This document shows, one piece after another, positions 16,681 through 27,601 of a stretch of DNA of 64,000 bases (the stretch's first letter is position 1; each line of letters starts with the position of its first letter). The notes below the pieces were generated by a model. It saw only the letters and a list, made by a program, of their open reading frames with translations. It was not told the origin of the DNA and searched no databases. Both the position numbers and the translations under genes were made by a program. This DNA is from Brevundimonas sp. (lineage in GTDB: Bacteria; Pseudomonadota; Alphaproteobacteria; Caulobacterales; Caulobacteraceae). The DNA is taken from assembly GCF_030704825.1 (NCBI RefSeq), contig NZ_JAUYNX010000035.1, positions 20,653 through 84,652 on the forward strand, read 5' to 3'.

Positions 16681-18323
16681 TCGCGGGGGCGTTCGCGGCA
16701 CTACTGGCCGGAACAGCCATTGCGCAGGAGGTAGTCATCCGCCCAACCCTCCCGGAAGGCGATCAACCGGTGCTTGTGCCTCATCAAGTCGGGCAGGACT
16801 GCCGACCATTGCAGGCTTGGCCGCAGATGATTCAGTCCGAATGGCGAAGCGCTGCCGCGAGAGGGGCGGCCGACATCTGCCTTCCCGAGGGAACAGCAGA
16901 TCGCCGGGTCAGACGCGTCATGGAGGTTCTCGCTTCCTTGGACTCGATGGATGGGCGGTCCGAAAGCGTCCTTCGATGGAGCGCGCCCGAAGCGTTGGGT
17001 ACGACCGGTGGAGCACCGGCGTCGTTGCTCTGGAACTTCCCGGTCCTGCTCAAGGACAACATCGAGACCGCCGACATGCCGACCACGGCCGGCTCCTTGG
17101 CCCTGGTCGACAACGCGCCCGGCCGCGACGCGCCGCTGGTCACCCGCCTGCGCGAGGCCGGCGCCATCATCCTCGGCAAGACCAATCTCTCCGAATGGGC
17201 CAACATCCGGTCGAACAATTCCATCAGCGGCTGGAGCGGCGTCGGCGGGCAGACCCGCAATCCGTACGACCCGGCGCGTACGCCGTGCGGCTCTTCCTCC
17301 GGCAGCGCCGTGGCGGTGGCCATCGGCCTGGCGCCGGCGGCGATCGGAACGGAAACCGACGGCTCGATCACCTGCCCGGCCTCGGTGAACGGCGTGGTCG
17401 GGTTCAAGCCCACGGTGGGACTGGTCAGCCGCACCCATATCGTGCCCATCGCGCATTCTCAGGACACCGCCGGGCCGATCGCGGCCACGGTCGAGGACGC
17501 GGCCGTCGTCCTGACCGCCATCGCCGGCTCGGACCCGCTGGATCCGGCGACCATCGAAGCCGATGCCCGCAAGGTCGACTATCGCGCGGCGCTGGACGCG
17601 AATTCGCTGCAGGGCGCCCGCCTCGGGGTCATGCGCTTCCTCGTCTCCAACTATTCCACCGAGACCCAGGCCGAGTTCGAACGCGCGCTGACCAACCTGC
17701 GCGCCGCCGGGGCCGAGATCGTCGAGATCACCGAGGCGCCGGAGAATTTCCGCCAGATCGGCGGCTGGGAGCTGACGGTGCTGCTGACCGAACTGAAGCA
17801 CGACCTGAACCTCTACCTGGCCTCGACCGACCCACAGCAGGTGCGGACGCGGACCCTGGCCGAGGTCATCGCCTTCAACGCCGCCGAGCCGCGCGAGACC
17901 GTGCTGTTCGGCCAGGAACTGTTCGACCGGGCCGAGGCGACCGGAGGGCTTGACGATCCGGCCTATGTCGAGGCGCGCGAGCGGTCGTTCCGCGCCGCCG
18001 GGCCCGACGGCATCGACCGGATGATGGCGACGCACGGGGTCGTGGCCCTGACCGCCCCGACTACCTCGCGGGCCTGGACCAACGACCGCGAGGACGATGA
18101 CAACGCCCAGGGATCGGCCAGCCGGCTGGCGGCGGTGGCGGGCTATCCGCACCTGACCGTGCCAATGGGCTTCGACCGCGGCATGCCCGTCGGCCTCAGC
18201 TTCATCGGCGGCAAGTGGGACGACGCCCGCATCCTGTCGCTGGGCCACGCCTATGAGCAGGCGACCCACGAACGGCGCCCGCCCCCGGCGCCCGCGCAAC
18301 CTTCGTCCTCGACCGGCGGTTGA
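16614..18323 (+). CDS. Exported amidase (amidase signature family)
   Basis: The 569-residue hydrolase has the Ser-Ser-Lys triad: Lys147 in LLKDN, the Gly/Ser stretch GSSSGSA (Ser227-231) and nucleophile Ser251 in TDGSITCPA. Residues 19-38 form a hydrophobic signal-like stretch ending AIAQ. The only in-frame ATG before it is at 16614, inside the DPP IV gene, and it has no good ribosome site, so the exact start is uncertain. The first 120 codons are visibly poorer in GC-ending codons than the rest, and the usual SPLHG-PVLLKDN lead-in is replaced. Substrate unknown; probably co-transcribed with the peptidase. Confidence 0.85.
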   Translation: MADVSGLPGPDDRCKGARRAGLIAGAFAALLAGTAIAQEVVIRPTLPEGDQPVLVPHQVGQDCRPLQAWPQMIQSEWRSAAARGAADICLPEGTADRRVRRVMEVLASLDSMDGRSESVLRWSAPEALGTTGGAPASLLWNFPVLLKDNIETADMPTTAGSLALVDNAPGRDAPLVTRLREAGAIILGKTNLSEWANIRSNNSISGWSGVGGQTRNPYDPARTPCGSSSGSAVAVAIGLAPAAIGTETDGSITCPASVNGVVGFKPTVGLVSRTHIVPIAHSQDTAGPIAATVEDAAVVLTAIAGSDPLDPATIEADARKVDYRAALDANSLQGARLGVMRFLVSNYSTETQAEFERALTNLRAAGAEIVEITEAPENFRQIGGWELTVLLTELKHDLNLYLASTDPQQVRTRTLAEVIAFNAAEPRETVLFGQELFDRAEATGGLDDPAYVEARERSFRAAGPDGIDRMMATHGVVALTAPTTSRAWTNDREDDDNAQGSASRLAAVAGYPHLTVPMGFDRGMPVGLSFIGGKWDDARILSLGHAYEQATHERRPPPAPAQPSSSTGG

Positions 18324-18329
18324 GGCGCA

Positions 18330-18833
18330 ATGGAAAAGCAGTTCGTCAAATTCGCCACAGCCACGGCCAAGGTGGCAGGCAAGCCCTGGACCTTCATCGC
18401 CTGCCTCGTCATCGTTCTGTTGTGGGCCGTATCCGGACCGATCTTCAAGTTCAGCGAGTCCTGGCAACTGGTCATCAACACCGGCACCACCATCGTCACC
18501 TTCCTGATGGTGTTCCTGATCCAGAACACCCAGAATCGAGACGGGGCGGCGATGCAAGCCAAGCTGGATGAGCTGGTGTTCGCGGTGAAGCGGGCGGATG
18601 CGCGCTTCATCGGCATCGAGCATCTGACGGAGAAGGAGCTGGACGCCATCCTTGAGGAGGTGGAGGAACGGGGGTTGGCGGTGCACGCCGGCAAGCCCGC
18701 ACGAGCCATCGGCGGCACTCCGGGCGCCAGGGCCGAGGCGATCGGGGCGGTACAGCCGAAACGGGCGCGGCCGAAGACCAAGCCCGCCGGAACGGGGTCT
18801 CGCAAGAAACCCTCCCGCAAGCCGACGCCGTGA
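18330..18833 (+). CDS. Low-affinity iron permease-family membrane protein
   Basis: The 167-residue protein matches the family in having two membrane helices (about residues 20-36 and 46-64), the linker WAVSGPIFKFSESWQLVIN and TFLMVFLIQNTQNRD. An amphipathic segment KLDELVFAVKRADARFIGIE follows. The family name comes from a yeast iron transporter; bacterial members are not proven iron permeases. The last 45 residues are a basic Lys/Arg/Pro-rich tail. Starts 6 bp after the amidase stop; its stop overlaps the next gene (GTGA). Confidence 0.8.
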   Translation: MEKQFVKFATATAKVAGKPWTFIACLVIVLLWAVSGPIFKFSESWQLVINTGTTIVTFLMVFLIQNTQNRDGAAMQAKLDELVFAVKRADARFIGIEHLTEKELDAILEEVEERGLAVHAGKPARAIGGTPGARAEAIGAVQPKRARPKTKPAGTGSRKKPSRKPTP

Positions 18834-19105
18834 GCGGCCTGATCGCCAATGTCGTCGGGTCCGCCGCGGCCCTGTGCTCGATCGTCAGTTTCGCGCCGCA
18901 GATGATCAAGATCTGGAAGACGCGCGACGCATCGGCGGTGTCTCTCAAGACCTATTCCCTGACGGTCGCGTGTTTCGTGCTGTGGACGGCCTATGGCGTG
19001 CTGACGACGGCTTGGCCCATCGTCGTCGCCAACGCCTGCGCTCTCGTCATGGCGGCGGGAGTCCTGGTCATGAAGTGGCGGTTCGGCAAAGGCAGTCGGG
19101 ATTGA
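18830..19105 (+). CDS. SemiSWEET-type sugar transporter (PQ-loop)
   Basis: The 91-residue protein has three membrane helices and the PQ-loop (SFAPQMIKIWKTRDASAVS) that defines SemiSWEETs, which dimerise to form a sugar uniporter. The GTG start at 18830 overlaps the preceding stop by 4 bp. A strong hairpin follows at 19116-19139. The substrate cannot be told from sequence. Confidence 0.85.
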   Translation: MSGLIANVVGSAAALCSIVSFAPQMIKIWKTRDASAVSLKTYSLTVACFVLWTAYGVLTTAWPIVVANACALVMAAGVLVMKWRFGKGSRD

Positions 19106-19115
19106 CCCGTTCCGC

Positions 19116-19139
19116 GACGCCGGGCGCCGGCCCGGCGTC
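19116..19139. terminator. Bidirectional terminator-like hairpin between SemiSWEET and cysNC
   Basis: A perfect 10-bp inverted repeat (GACGCCGGGC / GCCCGGCGTC) with a 4-base loop lies in the 37-bp gap between convergent genes. There is no T-tract, which is common in GC-rich genomes. It could end transcription from both sides. Confidence 0.6.
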
Positions 19140-19142
19140 TGA

Positions 19143-20972
19143 TCAGCCCGTCTGGCGCGCCCTGACGAGCGCCAGAACCTGATCCGCGGCCTCGCCGGGC
19201 GAGCAGGCGGCGGCGTCGATGCGGAGTTCGGGCGCCTCGGGCGCCTCATAGGCGCTGTCGACGCCGGTGAAATTAGCGAGCTGGCCGGCGCGGGCCTTGG
19301 CGTACAGGCCCTTGACGTCGCGCGCCTCGGCGACCTCGAGCGGGGCGTCGACGAAGATTTCCACGAACTCGCCCGGCTCCATCCGCTCTCGCGCCATTCG
19401 GCGTTCGTCGCGGAACGGGGAGATGAAGGAAACCAGGACGATCAGCCCCGCGTCGGTCATCAGCCGGGCAACCTCGGCGACGCGGCGGATGTTCTCGACC
19501 CGATCGGCGTCGGTGAAGCCCAGGTCGCGGTTCAGGCCATGGCGGACGTTGTCGCCGTCCAGCAGGACGGTGTGGAGGCCCTCGGCGTTCAACCGCTGCT
19601 CGACGCGGTTGGCGATGGTCGACTTGCCGGCGCCTGACAGGCCGGTGAACCAGAGCACCAGCGGCGACTGGCGCTTCAGGGCGGCGCGGTCGGCGCGGCT
19701 GACGCTCAGCGCCTGGGGCCGGACATTGGCCGAGCGGCGCAGAGCGAAGCGGATCATGCCCGCGCCGGCGGTTTCGTTGGTCATCCGGTCGATCAGGATG
19801 AAGCCGCCGAGGTCGCGGTTGACGGCGTAGGGCTCGAAGGCGACAGGGGCGTCGAGCGCCAGGGTGCAGCGGCCGATGTCATTCAGCGTCAGGGTCGCGG
19901 CGGCCAGGTCCTCGCCGGTGTCGACATTGACCTTGTGCCGGATGTCGCTGACCCGGGCGGGCACGGTGGCGGCGCCGAGTTTGAGCCAGTACGCCCGGCC
20001 CGGCAGCAGCGGCCGGTCGGACATCCAGACGACATGGGCGTCGAATTGATCGGCGACCTCGGGCGGAGCGTCGGCGGATGCGATCAGGTCGCCGCGCGAG
20101 ACGTCGACATCGGGGGTCAGGGTCAAGGTGACGGACTGGCCCGCGCGGGCTTCGTCGAGGTCTCCGACCAAAGCGACGATCCGGTCGATCGACGCGCTGA
20201 CGCCCGACGGCAGGATGCGAATGACGTCGCCGGGACGGGCGGCGCCGGACTCGATGCGGCCTGTGAAGCCGCGGAAATCCGCGTGCCGGGTCACGCCCTG
20301 GACCGCCATGCGCAGCGGACCGGATGCGACTTCCGAAACGCGCACCGTCTCGAGATGCGCCATCAGCGGCGGGCCCGCGTACCAAGGCATGGACGCGCCG
20401 GCCGTCAGGACGTTGTCGCCTCGCCTCGCGCTGAGGGGAATGGCGGTGACGTCGGTCAGGCCGATCGAGGCGGCGAAGGCGCGGTAGTCGTCGACGATGG
20501 CCTCGAACCGGTCCCGCGACCCGTCGACCAGATCCATCTTGTTGACCGCCAGCACCACGCGCCGGACGCCCAGCAGGGCCAGCAGCCGGCTGTGCCGCCG
20601 GGTCTGGGTCAGGATGCCCTTGCGCGCGTCGATCAGGACGACGGCGATGTCCGCCGTCGAGGCGGCGGTGACCATGTTGCGCGTGTACTGCTCATGCCCC
20701 GGCGTGTCGGCGAGGATGAAGCGGCGCTCGCCGATGTCGAAAAAGCGGTAGGCGACGTCGATGGTGATGCCCTGCTCGCGCTCGGCGGCCAGGCCGTCGA
20801 CGAGGAAGGACAGGTCCGGCTCGCCGTCGATCAGGGGCAGGGCCGCCGTCTGGTCCGAGGGCACGGCGCCGGCCTCGTGCAGCAGGCGGCCGATCAGGGT
20901 CGACTTGCCGTCGTCGACGGAGCCGCAGGTGATGAGGCGGACGATTTCGCGGGGACCGGTGTCGGGAGCCAT
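19143..20972 (-). CDS. cysNC: Bifunctional sulfate adenylyltransferase subunit 1 / adenylylsulfate kinase
   Basis: This 609-residue fusion makes APS with CysD (GTP-driven) and phosphorylates it to PAPS. The N-terminal GTPase has [26 protein letters not shown] and NKMDLVD. The C-terminal APS kinase begins near residue 430 with [16 protein letters not shown] and has [15 protein letters not shown] and [12 protein letters not shown]. The ATG at 20972 shares a base with the cysD stop (TGATG), so the TTG one codon earlier is not needed. Confidence 0.96.
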   Translation of the reverse strand: MAPDTGPREIVRLITCGSVDDGKSTLIGRLLHEAGAVPSDQTAALPLIDGEPDLSFLVDGLAAEREQGITIDVAYRFFDIGERRFILADTPGHEQYTRNMVTAASTADIAVVLIDARKGILTQTRRHSRLLALLGVRRVVLAVNKMDLVDGSRDRFEAIVDDYRAFAASIGLTDVTAIPLSARRGDNVLTAGASMPWYAGPPLMAHLETVRVSEVASGPLRMAVQGVTRHADFRGFTGRIESGAARPGDVIRILPSGVSASIDRIVALVGDLDEARAGQSVTLTLTPDVDVSRGDLIASADAPPEVADQFDAHVVWMSDRPLLPGRAYWLKLGAATVPARVSDIRHKVNVDTGEDLAAATLTLNDIGRCTLALDAPVAFEPYAVNRDLGGFILIDRMTNETAGAGMIRFALRRSANVRPQALSVSRADRAALKRQSPLVLWFTGLSGAGKSTIANRVEQRLNAEGLHTVLLDGDNVRHGLNRDLGFTDADRVENIRRVAEVARLMTDAGLIVLVSFISPFRDERRMARERMEPGEFVEIFVDAPLEVAEARDVKGLYAKARAGQLANFTGVDSAYEAPEAPELRIDAAACSPGEAADQVLALVRARQTG

Positions 20973-21877
20973 CAAAAATAGCCCTCGCGCTTCTTCCGCT
21001 CCATGGAGGCGGCGGGGTCATGGTCGATGGCGCGGCCCTGACGTTCCGACATCGAGGCCTGGCGCACCTCGCGGACGACGGCGTCCAGGGTGTCTGCGTC
21101 GCTCTCGACGGCGGCGGTCAGGGGCCAGCAGCCGAGGGTGCGGAAACGTACGCGGCGTAGGCACGGCTGTTCGCCGGGGCGAAGAGCCATACGGTTGTCG
21201 TCGACCATCAGCAGGGCGCCGTCGCGCTCGATGACGAGCCGTTCGGCGGCGAAGTAGAGGGAGGGCAGGGCGACGGCCTCGCGCTGGACGTAGCGCCAGA
21301 CGTCGATCTCGGTCCAGTTAGACAGGGGGAAGACGCGCAGGGATTCCCCGGCGTTCAGGCGGGTATTGTAAAGGCTCCAGAGCTCGGGCCGCTGGCGTTT
21401 GGGGTCCCAGCCGTGGGCGGCGCTGCGGATCGAGACGATCCGCTCCTTGGCCCGGCTCTTCTCCTCGTCGCGGCGGGCGCCGCCGAAGGCCGCGTCGAAC
21501 CGGTGCAGGACCAGCGCCTGTTTCAGCCCCTGCGTCTTCCACAAATCGGTGTGGACGCCGGCGCCGTGATCGAACGGATTGACCTCCTCGGCCTCGGCTT
21601 CGGGATTGCGGTGGACGAAAAGCTGCATCCCCGCATCCGCCGCCGCCCGGTCGCGGAAGGCGTACATCTCGCGGAATTTCCAGGTGGTATCGACGTGCAG
21701 CAGGGGGAAGGGCGGCGGGGCGGGATAGAAGGCCTTCCTCGCCAGATGCAGCAGGACGGCCGAGTCCTTGCCGCCCGAGAACAGCAGCACAGGCCGCTCG
21801 CATTCGGCGGCGACCTCCCGGAAGATGTGAATGGCCTCGGCTTCAAGGGCGCCAAGGACGTCGTCGTGCAGCCGCAT
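20972..21877 (-). CDS. cysD: Sulfate adenylyltransferase subunit 2
   Basis: The 301-residue ATP pyrophosphatase-type subunit adenylates sulfate. The PP-loop [15 protein letters not shown] lies at residues 33-47, [12 protein letters not shown] follows, and the C-terminus ends in RKKREGYF as in other CysD proteins. It heads a cysD-cysNC pair. The gap to the upstream RidA gene is 38 bp, so it may either be read through from the catabolic operon or have its own promoter. I saw no convincing riboswitch in front of it. Confidence 0.96.
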   Translation of the reverse strand: MRLHDDVLGALEAEAIHIFREVAAECERPVLLFSGGKDSAVLLHLARKAFYPAPPPFPLLHVDTTWKFREMYAFRDRAAADAGMQLFVHRNPEAEAEEVNPFDHGAGVHTDLWKTQGLKQALVLHRFDAAFGGARRDEEKSRAKERIVSIRSAAHGWDPKRQRPELWSLYNTRLNAGESLRVFPLSNWTEIDVWRYVQREAVALPSLYFAAERLVIERDGALLMVDDNRMALRPGEQPCLRRVRFRTLGCWPLTAAVESDADTLDAVVREVRQASMSERQGRAIDHDPAASMERKKREGYF

Positions 21878-21915
21878 GGTTCAGCTTTGGCCCCGGAATC
21901 GCGCGGCGCCAAGCA

Positions 21916-22311
21916 TCACGCGGGGACGACGGCCGTGGTCTCGATCTCGATGCGGGCGGCATCCTCGATCAGTCCCTTGACCTCGACCACGGCCATGGCG
22001 GGGTAGTGAGTCCCGATCAGCTCGCGCCAGATCGCGCCGATCTCGCGCAGGGCGGCCAGGTATTCGCGCTTGTCGACCACGTACCAGGTCATGCGGACGA
22101 TATGTTCGGGACCGGCGCCCGCTTCCGTCAGGACGGCGAGGGTGTTGTTGATCGTCTGGCGGAACTGACCGGCGAAACCCGTCTCGGCGAACACGCCTTC
22201 GGGCGTCCAGCCGATCTGGCCGGCGACAAAGACCATTCGGCCGCTGGCCTCGACGCCGTTGGAATAACCCCTGGGCCTGGGCCAGCCTTCCGGCAGCAGG
22301 ACGCGGTTCAT
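21916..22311 (-). CDS. RidA-family (YjgF/YER057c/UK114) protein
   Basis: This 131-residue trimeric-fold protein belongs to the Rid superfamily, whose members hydrolyse enamines/imines. Visible family elements are FVAGQIGWTPEG, the QTINNTLAVL helix, RMTWYVVDKREY and a C-terminal EIETTAVVPA. Its ATG overlaps the thioesterase stop. In this operon the ring-reduction product of aminobenzoyl-CoA would be an enamine, so a deaminating role is plausible (inference). Confidence 0.85.
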   Translation of the reverse strand: MNRVLLPEGWPRPRGYSNGVEASGRMVFVAGQIGWTPEGVFAETGFAGQFRQTINNTLAVLTEAGAGPEHIVRMTWYVVDKREYLAALREIGAIWRELIGTHYPAMAVVEVKGLIEDAARIEIETTAVVPA

Positions 22312-22730
22312 GGGACGGTCTCCACGAAAGGGGCGATGCGGGCGCGCAGGGGCTCGGGCCAGGGTTCGGGCTTCAGCGAGGCGCCGACGTAGACGATGGT
22401 CTGGGTCGCCTCGAAACGGAGGTCGCCGCCCGAGCTGATGCGGTGGCGCAGGCCGCAGGAGGCGCCGCCCAGCTTCGTCACCGTCAGGGCGAAGGTCAGC
22501 TCGTCCTCCAGCCGCGAGGGAGCGATGAACCGGGCTTCGACGGCGGCGGTCGGCACACTGACATGTCGGTTGACGTGCAGTTCACGGAACGAGGCCTGGA
22601 GCGGGCCGGCGAACCAGTCCTCGACCACCCCGTTCAGCATCTCGAAATAACGCGGGAAGAAGACGATGCCGGCCGCGTCGCAGTCGGCGAAGCGGACGCG
22701 GCGTTCGACGGTGAAGACCTGGCCCGTCAT
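22308..22730 (-). CDS. Acyl-CoA thioesterase, 4-hydroxybenzoyl-CoA thioesterase family
   Basis: A hot-dog-fold protein of 140 residues. The N-terminal FADCDAAGIVFFPRYFEM holds the catalytic Asp of the 4HBT class and is followed by the hot-dog helix and strands. It would release CoA from an aromatic or ring-reduced acyl-CoA. The start overlaps the ligase stop, and its stop overlaps ridA, so it belongs to the catabolic operon. Confidence 0.88.
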   Translation of the reverse strand: MTGQVFTVERRVRFADCDAAGIVFFPRYFEMLNGVVEDWFAGPLQASFRELHVNRHVSVPTAAVEARFIAPSRLEDELTFALTVTKLGGASCGLRHRISSGGDLRFEATQTIVYVGASLKPEPWPEPLRARIAPFVETVP

Positions 22731-24331
22731 GTCGACTCCTTGAGCCGGAAGCGTTGCAGCTTGCCGGTCTGGGTCCTGGGCAGGGCGTCCACGAAATCGA
22801 GGCCGCGCGGGTATTTGTAGGGGGCGATGACGCCCTTCACGAAGGTCTGGAGCTCGGCGCGCAGGGCGTCGGACGGGGTATGGCCCTCATTCAGCACCAC
22901 GAAGGCCTGGACGATCTGGCCGCGTTCGGGGTCGGGGGCGCCGATGACGGCGGCCTCGGCGACGGAGGGGTGGCGCAGCAGCGCGTGTTCCACTTCCGGG
23001 GCGCCGATATTGTAGCCGGATGAGATAATCATGTCGTCGGACCGGGCGACGAACCAGAAATAGCCGTCCTCATCCAGCCGGTAGACGTCGCCGGTCAGGT
23101 TCCAGCCGTCCTTCACATAGGCCGCCTGCCGCTCGTCATCGAGATAGCGACAGCCCGTCGGCCCGCGAACCGCCAGGCGGCCGGTCTCGCCGGGGGGCAG
23201 GGGCCGGCCGGCGTCGTCGACGATCCGGGCCTGATAGCCGGGCACGGCCTTTCCCGTGGAGCCGGGACGGATGTCGTCGCCGCGCGCCGAGATGAAGACG
23301 TGGATCATCTCGGTCGAGCCGATGCCGTCGATGATGCGGATCCCGGTCGCCTCGTGCCAGGCGTCAGAGGTGGCGGCGGGCAGGGCCTCGCCGGCCGAGA
23401 CGCAGGTTCGCAGGCTCGACAGGTCATGGTCGCCGGCCAGCTTCAGCAGGGCGCGGTAGCCGGTAGGGGCGGTGAACAGGGCGGTGGCGCGCTGACGAGC
23501 GATGGTCTCGGCCAGGGCGTCGAAGCCGGGGCGGCTGGCGAAGGCGGTGGCGGCGCCTGCGGCGGCCGGGAAGACCACCAGCCCTCCGAGGCCGAAGGTG
23601 AAGGCGATCGGCGGGGTGCCGACGACGATGTCGTCCTTCGTCAGGCCGACGATGTGCTTTGCGAAGGTGTCGGCCATGGCCAGGATGTCGCGATGAAAAT
23701 GCACGCAGCCCTTGGGCTTGCCGGTGGTGCCGGAGGTAAAGGCGATCAGGGCCGGATCATCGGCCGCGGTGCCGACGGCCTCGAAGCGGAAACCCATCGG
23801 CAGGGCCCGGGCCGCCCTCTGCAGGGCGGCGGAGCCCATGACATGCGTCAGGGACGGCGTCGTCGTGCGCGCTTCGGCGACCACCTCGGCGAAGGCCTCA
23901 TAGACGAGCGCGTGGCTGATCTGCGCCTTGTCGATGACGGTGGCCAGTTCCGCGGCGCGCAGCATGGGCATGGTCGCCACGACCACGCCGCCCGCTTTCA
24001 GGATCGCGAACCACGCCATCACCGTCCAGGACGAGTTCGGTCCGTGCAGCAGCACCCGGTTGCCCGGGACCAGCCCCATCTCCTCGACCAGCACCCGCGC
24101 CATCCGGCCCGAGATGGCGTCGACGCGGCTCCACGAAAATTCGTGATCGACGTCTATCAGGGCGCGGGCGTCGGGGCCGCCGGCCTCGATGGCCCGGCGA
24201 AGCAGTTCGACCCCCGCGTTCAGTCGCTCGGGCCAGGCCAGTTCCGGCAGGTCGAAGACCAGTTCCGGCTGCTGATCCGCCGGCGGCAGATGATCGAGGA
24301 CGAACCGGTCGATATGGGCGCTGATCCCCAT
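22727..24331 (-). CDS. Aromatic acid-CoA ligase (benzoate/2-aminobenzoate-CoA ligase family)
   Basis: The 534-residue adenylate-forming enzyme activates an aromatic acid with ATP and CoA. The AMP-binding core FTSGTTGKPKGCVH, the IDGIGSTEM motif and C-terminal TGDVYRLDEDGYFWFVARSDD plus the catalytic Lys in TGKLQRFRLKE are visible. The start [10 protein letters not shown] at 24331 is fixed by overlap with the acyl-CoA dehydrogenase stop (TGATG); the open frame further upstream is a shadow. Anthranilate is the favoured substrate from context; salicylate or benzoate are alternatives. Confidence 0.9.
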   Translation of the reverse strand: MGISAHIDRFVLDHLPPADQQPELVFDLPELAWPERLNAGVELLRRAIEAGGPDARALIDVDHEFSWSRVDAISGRMARVLVEEMGLVPGNRVLLHGPNSSWTVMAWFAILKAGGVVVATMPMLRAAELATVIDKAQISHALVYEAFAEVVAEARTTTPSLTHVMGSAALQRAARALPMGFRFEAVGTAADDPALIAFTSGTTGKPKGCVHFHRDILAMADTFAKHIVGLTKDDIVVGTPPIAFTFGLGGLVVFPAAAGAATAFASRPGFDALAETIARQRATALFTAPTGYRALLKLAGDHDLSSLRTCVSAGEALPAATSDAWHEATGIRIIDGIGSTEMIHVFISARGDDIRPGSTGKAVPGYQARIVDDAGRPLPPGETGRLAVRGPTGCRYLDDERQAAYVKDGWNLTGDVYRLDEDGYFWFVARSDDMIISSGYNIGAPEVEHALLRHPSVAEAAVIGAPDPERGQIVQAFVVLNEGHTPSDALRAELQTFVKGVIAPYKYPRGLDFVDALPRTQTGKLQRFRLKEST

Positions 24332-25512
24332 CAGGCGCCTCCCAGACCCGCGAGCACCTGTCGGGCGATGACGATCTTCTGCACCTCCGAGGCGCCCTCG
24401 TAGATGCGCAGCGCGCGGATCTCGCGATACAGCCGCTCGACCGGATGCCCCGAGACGACGCCGAGCCCGCCGAACAGCTGGACCGCCTGATCGATCACGG
24501 CCTGGGCCTCGTCGGTGGCGTAGAGTTTGGCCATGGCGGCCTCGCGGGTGACGCGCGGCGCGCCCTGATCCTTCAGCCATGCGGCGCGGTAGATCAGCAG
24601 GGCCGAGGCGTCGATCTTCAGGGCCATGTCGGCCAGCGAGGCCTGCACCAGCTGCAGGTCGCTCATCGGCGCGCCGAACAGCTTGCGGGCCACGGTCCGC
24701 GACGCGGCCTCGTCGAAGGCGCGGCGCGAGAAGCCGAGGGCGGCGGCGGCGACCGTGGAGCGGAACACGTCCAGCGTGGCCATGGCGATGCGGAAACCTT
24801 CGCCGGGCGCGCCGAGGATGCGGTCCCCGTCGATGCGGCAGCCGTTGAAGCGGATCGTGGCCAGCGGATGGGCGGCCATCAGGGGGATGCGTTCGACGAC
24901 CTCGAAGCCGGGCGTATTGGCGTCGACGACGAAGGCGCTGATGCCCTTGGCGCCGGTCCCTTCGCCGGTGCGGGCGAAGACGGTGTAGCGATCGGCGAGG
25001 CCGCCGTTGGAAATGAAGGTCTTGGTCCCGTCGAGGACCCAGCTGTCGCCCTCGCGGCTCGCGGAAGTTGACAGGGCGGCGACGTCGGAGCCCGCGTCGG
25101 GCTCGGACAGGGCGAAGGCGGCGATGGTTTCACCCGCCGCCACGCCGGGCAGCCAGCGCGCCTTCTGCTCGTCCGTGCCGAACAGGCTGATGGGGCCGGA
25201 GCCCAGGCCCTGCATGGCGAAAACGAAGTCGGCCAAGCCGGAATGGCGGGCCAGGGTCTCCCGCGTCAGGCACAGGGTGCGCACGTCCAGCTTGCCGTTC
25301 GCGTCCGGGACGGCGTTGTTGAGCCAGCCGCCGTCGGCCAACGCCTTCAGGATCGTCCTGCAATCGCCGTCCAGATCGTGGTCGCCGTGCTGGTGAAGCA
25401 CATCGCCGTTGGCCTCGGCCCAAGCGTCGATGTCTGCGACGAAGGCGCGGTGGCGGTCGTCGAAGAAGGGCCAGTCGAGGAAGGTCGTGTCACGGGCGGT
25501 TTTGGCGGCCAT
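24331..25512 (-). CDS. Acyl-CoA dehydrogenase
   Basis: The 393-residue FAD enzyme has the family signatures [16 protein letters not shown] (substrate/FAD), [17 protein letters not shown] and a C-terminal [33 protein letters not shown], in which Glu of YEGASE is at the position of the catalytic base. It should oxidise a saturated or ring acyl-CoA. It begins 3 bp after the enoyl-CoA hydratase stop. Confidence 0.93.
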   Translation of the reverse strand: MAAKTARDTTFLDWPFFDDRHRAFVADIDAWAEANGDVLHQHGDHDLDGDCRTILKALADGGWLNNAVPDANGKLDVRTLCLTRETLARHSGLADFVFAMQGLGSGPISLFGTDEQKARWLPGVAAGETIAAFALSEPDAGSDVAALSTSASREGDSWVLDGTKTFISNGGLADRYTVFARTGEGTGAKGISAFVVDANTPGFEVVERIPLMAAHPLATIRFNGCRIDGDRILGAPGEGFRIAMATLDVFRSTVAAAALGFSRRAFDEAASRTVARKLFGAPMSDLQLVQASLADMALKIDASALLIYRAAWLKDQGAPRVTREAAMAKLYATDEAQAVIDQAVQLFGGLGVVSGHPVERLYREIRALRIYEGASEVQKIVIARQVLAGLGGA

Positions 25513-25515
25513 CGC

Positions 25516-26324
<809 letters not shown>

Positions 26325-26328
<4 letters not shown>

Positions 26329-26843
26329 CCGTTCAGCTCCTCGTGAGTGGTGGCGTGGAGCGATCGCTTGGCGCGCTCCAGCAGGCGGGTCAGCTCGTCG
26401 GCCTCGGTCTCGGTCAGGTCGGCGAACAGGGCCTCGATCCAGCGTTCGTGCGCCCGGGCCATGGCGGTGAACCGGGTTTGGCCCAGGGGCGTCAGGCGCA
26501 CGCGCTGAACCCGGCGGTCGGCCCCGGCCATGGCCTCGATCAGGCCGTCGACCTTGAGGCGCGCGGCCAGTCCGGTAACGTTGCCGTTGGAGACCATCAG
26601 CATGCGCGAGACCTCGCCCATGGTCAGGCCGGCCTCGCCGGCGCGGTCCAGCGCCGACAGCATGTCGAAACGGGGCAGGGTCGAGCCGAACTCGTCGCGC
26701 AGGCGGTGGGAGATGGTCTGTTCGATGGTGGTGGCGCAGGTCAGCAGCCGCAGCCACAGGCGCAGGGACCGCTTGCCGTCCGGCGCGCCGCCCAATCTGT
26801 CGGGGAGGGGGCGATCAGGCAGGTGGGTGGCGGCCGGGCTCAC
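26325..26843 (-). CDS. MarR-family transcriptional regulator
   Basis: The 172-residue winged-helix protein has the MarR core with [20 protein letters not shown], then [20 protein letters not shown] (recognition helix) and the wing [14 protein letters not shown]. The GTG at 26843 overlaps the SDR stop (GTGA), so the longer frame is rejected. It sits inside the operon it probably represses. A 20-bp palindrome at the operon start (29894-29913) is its likely site, with an aryl-CoA as a likely inducer (inference). Confidence 0.9.
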
Positions 26844-27601
26844 AGCTCGCCGCCCGCGACCGGAACGGCGGCGCCGTTGACGCCCGAGGCCCCGTCGCCG
26901 CACAGCCAGACGATGGTCTGGGCCACCTCGTCCGGCGTGATCAGCCGGCCCTGCGGGTTGGAGGCGGCCAGGGCGGCGCGGGCCTCTTCCTCGCTGCGTC
27001 CGGTCTTGCCGGTGATGGCCTCGACCGAGCGGGCGACGAGGTCCGTGTCGGTAAAACCGGGGCAGACGGCGTTGACGGTCACGCCCTTGCTGGCGACCTC
27101 CAGCGCCAGGGCCCGGGTCAGGCCGACGAGGCCGTGCTTGGCCGCGACATAGGCCGAGACGTAGGCGTAGCCCTTCAGCCCCGCGGTCGAGGCGACGTTG
27201 ACGATGCGGCCCCGGCGGCGGGTCAGCATGCCGGGCAGGACCAGCCGGGCGGCCTCGGCGGGGGCCTCGAGGTTAAGGGCCAGCATGGCGCGGAAGGCAT
27301 CGGCGTCGGTCCTGAGGAAGGGGGCCGAGGTGGCGGCGCCCGCGTTGTTGACCAGGATGTCGATCGGGCCAAACCGGTCGCGGCCGGCCTCGATGGCGGC
27401 GGCAAGGGCGTCCGGGTCGGTGACGTCGGCGGGTGCGACGAAGGCGAGGTCGCCGATGCGGTCGGCCGTCTCGTTGAGGCGGGCGAGGTGGCGGCCGATC
27501 AGGGTGACCTGACATCCGGCCTCGGCCAGGCGGTCGGCCGTGGCCCGGCCGATGCCGGAGCCGGCGCCTGTGACCACCGCGTGATGTCCCGCCAGGCTCA
27601 T
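26840..27601 (-). CDS. Short-chain dehydrogenase/reductase
   Basis: The 253-residue SDR has the cofactor motif [16 protein letters not shown], and the Ser-Tyr-Lys set ([18 protein letters not shown]). The N-terminus matches the 3-hydroxybutyrate/3-hydroxyacyl-CoA dehydrogenase-like class. The start MSLAGHH at 27601 overlaps the stop of the hydroxylase/reductase. It would oxidise or reduce a hydroxyacyl-CoA ring intermediate. Confidence 0.92.
   Translation of the reverse strand: MSLAGHHAVVTGAGSGIGRATADRLAEAGCQVTLIGRHLARLNETADRIGDLAFVAPADVTDPDALAAAIEAGRDRFGPIDILVNNAGAATSAPFLRTDADAFRAMLALNLEAPAEAARLVLPGMLTRRRGRIVNVASTAGLKGYAYVSAYVAAKHGLVGLTRALALEVASKGVTVNAVCPGFTDTDLVARSVEAITGKTGRSEEEARAALAASNPQGRLITPDEVAQTIVWLCGDGASGVNGAAVPVAGGEL

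Noticed and set aside
21878..21915. Possible SAM or other riboswitch in front of cysD
   Set aside because: The gap is only 38 bp and shows no conserved helices; too small for known sulfur riboswitches.
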